From Candidatus Dadabacteria bacterium (lineage in GTDB: Bacteria > Desulfobacterota_D > UBA1144 > Nemesobacterales > CSP1-2), in the NCBI GenBank assembly GCA_022615255.1, contig JAKEHC010000164.1, forward strand, positions 1-8,541: 8,541 bases of DNA. The letters run 5' to 3'. Below, in pieces: positions 4,879 to 8,541 of this stretch (positions are counted from its first letter, which is position 1; each line of letters begins with the position of its first letter). The notes beneath the pieces are model-generated. The model searched no databases and was not told where the DNA came from. It saw only the letters and a program-made list of their open reading frames with translations. Position numbers and translations under genes: made by a program.

Positions 4879-5544
4879 ATGGAGAAGGAATCAGTAAATA
4901 GGCGGCTTATTTTATCCTTGATTGTAATTTTAATTTATTTCATTGGATGCAATGATAATCCTTTTGATGAGAATCCCATCGATGAAGGCCCTGAAGATGA
5001 ACCTGATTTCAACGCCGCCGCCGCGGGCAGGCATGGGGATGTGTTTATACAAATTACAGCTGAAAGGGATTCAAGAGATGTGGACGGGGGTGGAATATTA
5101 ATTATCGGAGATGATATGAACGGCGAGCAGTTCGATATAGTGGTGGTTGATGGAATGCTTCCAACAGATTTTGATGGGGAACCGCCTATACCGCAGTCAG
5201 ACGACCTCTCGGGAGATTTTGTTCTCTGCACCCCTGCATTTGCAGAGTTTATAGTTCAGGTGGAGGGTCAAGTAACTACGCTTCGGCTTAATGAGTGTGA
5301 AGATAGTAACTCCGAGATGTTTGAAGAGAATGGAGTAATCATTAACCCATGTACGGGTGAAGAGGTTATTGATATAGGGCAGTTTAACGGAGTATGTATA
5401 GCTGAGGAGTTTGGAGGCAATACTTTTCAGGATACAATAGTGCTTAACGAATTTGATGGGCGCTGCACTGCTGATGATCCCTGTGTTGTTCCTATTGATG
5501 TAGGAATTATTGTGCCTGCATTTCAACAGTTCGGTGTTCCCTGA
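4879..5544 (+). CDS. Acidic, Cys-containing lipoprotein of unknown function
   Basis: 221 residues preceded by CGGAGGGA. Residues 1-23 are a lipoprotein signal (basic NRR, hydrophobic core, FIGC), with Cys24 the likely lipidated residue. The next 20 residues are a very acidic Asn/Asp/Glu/Pro linker, as expected for a surface tether. The mature part is acidic throughout, beta-rich, with phrases such as GGGILIIGDDMNGEQFDIVVVDG and six more Cys (about 117, 140, 158, 173, 197 and 203). An even number of Cys in a periplasmic protein suggests disulfides. Many acidic side chains could bind divalent cations, but no EF-hand or other known loop is clear. I do not recognise a family. It may be transcribed with the adhesin-E-like gene across the palindrome. 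Confidence 0.75.
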   Translation: MEKESVNRRLILSLIVILIYFIGCNDNPFDENPIDEGPEDEPDFNAAAAGRHGDVFIQITAERDSRDVDGGGILIIGDDMNGEQFDIVVVDGMLPTDFDGEPPIPQSDDLSGDFVLCTPAFAEFIVQVEGQVTTLRLNECEDSNSEMFEENGVIINPCTGEEVIDIGQFNGVCIAEEFGGNTFQDTIVLNEFDGRCTADDPCVVPIDVGIIVPAFQQFGVP

Positions 5545-5742
5545 TTGGATTTTTTATCGATCAATAAGAAAAAAAGGTAAAGAGATGGAGATATAAGAAT
5601 AGAGAATTTTAGGAAGCCGCTACGATGCTTCATGAACGTACAAGGCAAATGAAAGAAAAGATCACTAAAAATTTGCAACAACAAAGATAGGGGGGGGTCC
5701 TATAAGAATTCCCTCGAATAAAAAATAAGGAGGTGAGATAAT

Positions 5743-6084
5743 ATGAAGAGAATCTTCGTGTTTATGACGGCGACAGTTGTTTTCGCTACCGTTTTGTTCT
5801 TCAGCCAAGAGTTCAACGCAAATGCAGCAACTCCCTCAAAAACCATAATAGGTGAGGTTACCCTAGTTGGTGAGAGGACGCTCATAGTAGAAGAAGACAC
5901 GACACAAGCGAAATACGAACTTATTGCTTCTCCGAGTAAGCTAGAAGGCGTCAATACAGGATACAGGGTAGAAGTCACAGCAACTGACGGTAGGGTTATA
6001 TCATTAACTAAATTGGGTATGCCTATGCAGACAGAGTCCGCGCCTTATCAGAAATGGAAGGTTATTAGAAGCCCGGAAGGATAA
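5743..6084 (+). CDS. Small exported OB-like protein, copy E (paralogue of the 866 gene)
   Basis: 113 residues. The signal peptide (about 1-28) has a clear cut site after NANA. The domain IIGEVTLVGERTLIVEEDTTQAKYEL, PSKLEGV, GYRVEVTATDGRVISLTKLGM lines up with copy D across its length, and both end in an aromatic-K-W motif (YQKWKV). The start is set by AAGGAGGTGAGATAAT immediately before ATG, the same style of ribosome-binding site as copies A to C. Unlike A and B it has no sigma-54 promoter: the preceding 198 bases hold no GG-N10-GC match that I can find and no clear -10/-35. The hairpin 6091-6120 follows. Function unknown. Confidence 0.82.
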   Translation: MKRIFVFMTATVVFATVLFFSQEFNANAATPSKTIIGEVTLVGERTLIVEEDTTQAKYELIASPSKLEGVNTGYRVEVTATDGRVISLTKLGMPMQTESAPYQKWKVIRSPEG

Positions 6085-6411
6085 TGCGTTTTTAGAGCGC
6101 TATAAAACTCCTGCTCTAAAGGAGGAGGATGAAAAAGAAGCTACGTGGTGTAGTGTATGGTGCCTAAAGTTCTGTCCTCGCCCGAAAGCCGGTGCGTAGG
6201 TTCTTAGATCTGACCCCTATGATGATGCCGGAACAACTTTTTTAACGGTTTTAGCAAGTAGAGTTTATCTAGTCCGACAGGGTATGCGGAGATATATTGA
6301 ATGGTTGCCTCAAATATAGTTGATGAACTCGTTTGAAGGCATTCAATAGAGAAGCTATTGTTGATATTAGGCTCTTTTTGTGATAGAAATAAGGTGGCTT
6401 AGTATCCTACA
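6085..6411 (+). other. Gene-free stretch with hairpins and short open fragments
   Basis: From left to right: a hairpin TTTAGAGC (6091-6098) with GCTCTAAA (6113-6120); then GGAGGAGG and an ATG at 6129 that reads 12 codons to TAA and continues open in the same frame to TAA at 6243, as a decayed gene would. A second frame is open for 39 codons (VLRSDPYDDAG... ending at TAG 6316). An imperfect inverted repeat spans 6296-6347 (ATTGAAT...ATTCAAT arms with GCCT/AGGC inside). The promoter of the first cpoB-like gene follows. The fragments match no family I know; most likely remnants of lost genes. Confidence 0.4.
6361..6389 (+). promoter_or_regulatory. Candidate sigma-70-type promoter of cpoB-like gene 1
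   Basis: TTGATA (6361-6366), then 17 bp ending in TGTGA, then TAGAAA (6384-6389). The TG before the -10 fits an extended -10. The upstream region of the second cpoB-like gene has the same pattern at the same spacing (TTGATA-N12-TGTGATA at 7077), so the element was probably duplicated with the gene. The predicted leader is only about 15 nt. Confidence 0.5.
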
Positions 6412-6924
6412 ATGAGGCTTAATTTTTTTTTGGTTTTAACTTTTTTTACCACTCTTTTTGGATGTGCTGCTACACCAGTGCAGATAGAGGAAATCTATCA
6501 AAAGCAGACTGAGCTTGAGGCTGAAACAGAACTGTTATCTCAAGGAATTGAGGCACTTAGAAGCCAGGTACTAAGCGTAGAAGAAGCTAATTCAAAACTA
6601 AAGAAAAGGATAGATGCCTTAGAGAAAAAGCAGGCATCTTCAAGTTCTCCCGTAGTAAAATCCCCTGATGCTTTATATGGGTTGGCAGAATCCTATTATA
6701 GAAAAGGAAAGTATGAGGAGGCGGTTATTGAATTTCAGAGATTTATTGACACTTATCCTAAGAATAGTAGAGTGCCAGATTCATACTTAAAACAAGGGCT
6801 TTCGCTTATCAATATTGGTCGAAAGCAAGAAGCGAGGTTTTTTCTTGAAACTCTTATTAATAAATTCCCGGAATCTAAAGAAAGTAAAATAGCAAGAGAA
6901 AAGCTGAGAGAGCTTTCGAGTTAA
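6412..6924 (+). CDS. CpoB/YbgF-like TPR lipoprotein, copy 1
   Basis: 170 residues. Residues 1-17 are a lipoprotein signal with TLFGC; Cys18 should carry the lipid. Residues 20-75 are a heptad-rich coiled coil (KQTELEAETELLSQGIEALRSQV...LKKRIDALEKKQ), then a Ser-rich hinge, then TPR-like repeats from about 85: ALYGLAESYYRKGKYEEAVIEFQRFIDTYP, RVPDSYLKQGLSLINIGRKQEARFFLETLINKFPESKE. Coiled coil plus TPR is the layout of CpoB (YbgF), which in E. coli coordinates Tol-Pal with peptidoglycan synthesis, although that protein is soluble rather than lipidated. No tol or pal gene is in the window, so the role here is by family only. The ribosome-binding site is weak (AAGGTGG, 14 bases from ATG). It is followed by a paralogue after 206 bases. 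Confidence 0.82.
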   Translation: MRLNFFLVLTFFTTLFGCAATPVQIEEIYQKQTELEAETELLSQGIEALRSQVLSVEEANSKLKKRIDALEKKQASSSSPVVKSPDALYGLAESYYRKGKYEEAVIEFQRFIDTYPKNSRVPDSYLKQGLSLINIGRKQEARFFLETLINKFPESKESKIAREKLRELSS

Positions 6925-7076
6925 TACTTATCTGAAAAAATTACAGCCTCAGGTAAAACTTTTACTTCTTTATCCATTAGCACAGCATCAGTTTATTTCG
7001 TTGGTAATTTTGATACAAAATTCCTTGTTGATTGCTACAGTATCATTGATTATTAATTCTAGGTTTTTTATGCAAG

Positions 7077-7105
7077 TTGATAGTTACCGGTTATTGTGAT
7101 ACGAA
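7077..7105 (+). promoter_or_regulatory. Candidate sigma-70-type promoter of cpoB-like gene 2
   Basis: TTGATA (7077-7082), 17 bp with TGTGA next to the -10, then TACGAA (7100-7105). The -10 is poor on its own; the support is the same arrangement upstream of the paralogue at 6412. The leader to the preferred ATG (7131) would be about 19 nt. Confidence 0.4.
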
Positions 7106-7130
7106 TAATTAAGTATAAAGCATGTGCATA

Positions 7131-7685
7131 ATGAAACCAAGCCCAATTCTTGCAATACCGATTTTTGCCGTCCTGCTTGGATGCGTTGCTACCCCGGGTC
7201 AGGTGAAAGAAATCAATGAAAGGCAAACTGCATTGGAAGCCAGGATGGATAACTTATCGAAGGAAATTCAAGAAATAAAAGTAATGGAGGAAGAAAGGAA
7301 TAAGCAAATAACAGAGATTCAGAAAAATATTGAGCGAATTTATGCAAGATTAAAAAAAAGAGTCAGTGAATTAGAGAAAGCTAGTGGGGCTATATATATT
7401 GATCCTTTAGGTTTTACCTTTGCTGAATCTCCTAACGCTTTGTATTCTCAGGCGGATTCCTATTATAAAGAGAGGAAGTTTGAGGATTCAATTCTTGAAT
7501 TTCAGAGATTTATTGACACTTATCCTCAGGATATTAGAGTGCCAGATTCATACTTAAAGCAAGGGCTTTCGCTTATCAATATTGGACGGAGGCAAGAAGC
7601 AAGGTTTTTTCTTGAAACTCTTATTAATAAATTCCCGGAATCTAAAGAGGCGAAAGCGGCTAAAGTAAAGTTGAAGGAAATCTAG
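7131..7685 (+). CDS. CpoB/YbgF-like TPR lipoprotein, copy 2
   Basis: 184 residues from 7131. An ATG at 7122 is also in frame, but 7131 puts the lipidated Cys at residue 18 (FAVLLGC), exactly as in copy 1; neither start has a good ribosome-binding site. The coiled coil (about 22-86) is longer than in copy 1, with an inserted KVMEEERNKQITEIQKNIERI segment, and the hinge (GAIYIDPLGFTFAES) differs. The TPR-like part (ALYSQADSYYKERKFEDSILEFQRFIDTYP onward) is nearly the same; 7498-7648 and 6730-6880 differ at about 8 of 150 bases by my count, many of them silent, whereas the N-terminal halves are well diverged. Two lipidated CpoB-like proteins could form mixed trimers through their coiled coils. 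The two genes have matching promoter sequences, so they seem to be transcribed separately. Confidence 0.82.
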   Translation: MKPSPILAIPIFAVLLGCVATPGQVKEINERQTALEARMDNLSKEIQEIKVMEEERNKQITEIQKNIERIYARLKKRVSELEKASGAIYIDPLGFTFAESPNALYSQADSYYKERKFEDSILEFQRFIDTYPQDIRVPDSYLKQGLSLINIGRRQEARFFLETLINKFPESKEAKAAKVKLKEI

Positions 7686-7722
7686 GGCAAGAATAAATAT
7701 AGATAAACGAGAAAAATATCCC

Positions 7723-7750
7723 TTGACTTTTAAGTAAATCACTTTATTAT
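7723..7750 (+). promoter_or_regulatory. Sigma-70-type promoter
   Basis: TTGACT (7723-7728), 16 bp, TATTAT (7745-7750); an alternative -10 is TTATAC at 7747-7752 with 18 bp. The surrounding DNA is AT-rich. It lies 38 bases after the second cpoB-like gene and should start a transcript near 7760 that ends at the terminator around 8151. Confidence 0.55.
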
Positions 7751-7870
7751 ACTACTTAAATTTAATTTATATACTTAAGATTTATCAGAAATTATTGATG
7801 ATGCTGAGAAGTAAAGACTAATAATGCGATGCAAATAACTTGCAGACCGAATGGAGCTAGTAAATTGAGT

Positions 7871-8227
7871 ATGGTCAGAAGATATTTATTACTTTTAATT
7901 GTAGTTGTAATAGCTGGAACTGTAGGACCAATTTCTTTATCTCAACAAATTAAGGATAAACAGTGGCTATCTACTTCGAGCTCTTTCATTTTCCACCCAC
8001 ACGCTTCGGATAATTTAAATAAAGACAAATATGCTGTTCGCGACCAAGATGATTTCACTACGGAAGATTATCAAGTATTTGATAAGTTTTTTTTGTTGGA
8101 TAATTCTAATCTTTTAACCTCCCCTCTTAATTCAAACTGGGGGGTTTTTTTAGATGCAGGAAACTCTTCCCCTTATGTTTCATTTTTTTCATCACTTCCA
8201 TTAAGATCCCCGCCTTTATCTTCTTGA
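7871..8227 (+). CDS. Small membrane-anchored or exported protein of unknown function, doubtful 3' end
   Basis: 118 residues from ATG 7871 (MVRRYLLLLIVVVIAG), which makes a proper basic start plus hydrophobic core; the frame is open from 7829, giving 14 more residues, and neither start has a strong ribosome-binding site. After the hydrophobic segment the sequence is polar with Asp/Lys and aromatic residues (NKDKYAVRDQDDFTTEDYQVFDKFFLLD). A terminator-like hairpin plus seven T lies inside the frame at 8116-8151, so a transcript ending there would have no stop codon for this protein. The last 37 residues (LTSPLNSNWGVFLDAG... SPPLSS) are Ser/Pro-rich and may not be translated. I do not recognise it; a noncoding transcript is possible. 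Confidence 0.4.
   Translation: MVRRYLLLLIVVVIAGTVGPISLSQQIKDKQWLSTSSSFIFHPHASDNLNKDKYAVRDQDDFTTEDYQVFDKFFLLDNSNLLTSPLNSNWGVFLDAGNSSPYVSFFSSLPLRSPPLSS
8116..8151 (+). terminator. Intrinsic terminator
   Basis: AACCTCCCC (8116-8124) pairs with GGGGGGTT (8139-8146) with one bulged T, around a 14-nt loop, and the right arm runs into seven T (8145-8151). It is the only stem with a proper T tract in the window. It lies about 390 bases downstream of the promoter at 7723, inside the ORF that ends at 8227. Confidence 0.65.
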
Positions 8228-8268
8228 TCCAAACGTAATCTAACTTATACCCATAGTTTTCTATCTTT

Positions 8269-8293
8269 TGTCCATTTAATAAATAAATGGACA
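8269..8293. other. Hairpin in the upstream region of the last gene
   Basis: TGTCCATTT (8269-8277) and AAATGGACA (8285-8293) are perfectly complementary around a 7-nt loop. A second stem follows, TGGCTTA (8325-8331) with TAAGCCA (8346-8352). Both lie between the terminator and the ATG at 8387. No T tract follows either one, so an operator or leader RNA structure is more likely than a terminator. Confidence 0.4.
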
Positions 8294-8386
8294 TATGAAT
8301 CGACAAACTTCTGATCTGCTTTAATGGCTTATGCGTTAAAGATATTAAGCCAATTCGGTAATGTCAGTAACAAAGGAGGGAAAGAA

Positions 8387-8541
8387 ATGGAAATACTAAA
8401 AGCGTTTAAAATAGCGATAAGGGAATGGGAGAATATCAGGGTTTCCCTTGAAGACTTCGGTGACATGGGAGAATTCGATTCTAAAATCCATATAGATCGT
8501 AGATTAACCCTATTACCTGGAGGGTTAACTATGGCTTGGAA
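8387..8541 (+). CDS. Unrecognised protein, N-terminal part (runs off the window)
   Basis: ATG at 8387 follows AAGGAGGG (8373-8380), a strong ribosome-binding site, and the frame stays open for 51 codons to the right edge. The protein starts MEILKAFKIAIREWENIRVSLEDFGDMGEFDSKIHIDRRLTLLPGG. There is no signal peptide; the amphipathic start is followed by a charged region and then L-T-L-L-P-G-G. I do not recognise a family. A decayed relative of its first 100 or so bases is at 1738-1845. Its upstream region contains the hairpins at 8269 and 8325. Confidence 0.7.
   Translation, partial: MEILKAFKIAIREWENIRVSLEDFGDMGEFDSKIHIDRRLTLLPGGLTMAW

Noticed and set aside
5197..5526. Minus-strand ORF of 109 codons opposite the acidic lipoprotein
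   Set aside because: It is the antisense of a coherent lipoprotein gene with signal and ribosome-binding site; its own product has no recognisable pattern.
5545..5742. A 21-codon ORF at 5625 (MLHERTRQMKEKITKNLQQQR) as a gene
   Set aside because: There is no ribosome-binding site and it is very short; it may be a remnant but nothing supports expression.
8100..8228. Minus-strand ORF (43 codons) through the terminator region
   Set aside because: It is rich in Lys with no family pattern, and the hairpin has its T tract on the + strand only.
1..8541. CRISPR array, tRNA, rRNA or insertion sequence
   Set aside because: No regularly spaced direct repeats, no cloverleaf-like or rRNA sequence and no transposase frame or terminal repeats were seen on either strand.

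Overview
The window is AT-rich DNA from a Gram-negative (diderm) bacterium. The evidence is the tail of an RlpA-type cell-wall enzyme, two CpoB-like lipoproteins, many Sec signal peptides and lipoboxes, and two sequences that fit the sigma-54 (RpoN) promoter rule GG-N10-GC. A Desulfobacterota/Nitrospirota-like lineage is a reasonable guess from the style of the AI-2E transporter and the use of sigma-54, but nothing in the window fixes the phylum. Almost every gene is on the + strand and almost every product is predicted to be exported, so this is an envelope-protein locus.

Layout. 1-150 is the 3' end of rlpA. 228-1698 holds a sigma-54 promoter with an upstream palindrome, then three genes for small exported proteins (356-742, 866-1237, 1408-1698), separated by conserved hairpins. 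1738-1845 is a decayed relative of the gene that starts at 8387. 1984-3104 is an AI-2E family transporter broken by a one-base frameshift and visibly richer in G+C than its surroundings. 3224-3742 repeats the palindrome, sigma-54 promoter, leader hairpin and small exported protein. 3873-5544 carries a 72-residue orphan, a glycine-zipper protein, an adhesin-E-like protein and an acidic Cys-containing lipoprotein, with a REP-like palindrome at 4833-4860. 5743-6084 is a paralogue of the 866 gene. 6412-7685 is a tandem pair of cpoB-like genes that share a promoter-like sequence and a nearly identical 3' block. 7723-8151 is a self-contained unit with promoter, small ORF and terminator. 8387 to the right edge is the start of an unrecognised gene.

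The main theme is an expanded family of about 100-residue exported proteins, each with one small beta-rich domain of the pattern G-x-V/L-x-x-I...L-x-I-x-D-x-x-G...L-x-V/x-G-x-x-V-x-V (resembling DUF1344/DUF5666-type OB-like domains). Two of the five sit behind nearly identical sigma-54 promoters. The order (356-type gene, 866-type gene, 1738/8387-type gene) occurs twice, which suggests an old segmental duplication later interrupted by other envelope genes. The most unusual observation is the RNA-level structure: a CTCAC/GTGAG leader hairpin with the Shine-Dalgarno sequence in its loop, and downstream hairpins that imitate the same ribosome-binding region and carry a sequence complementary to it.
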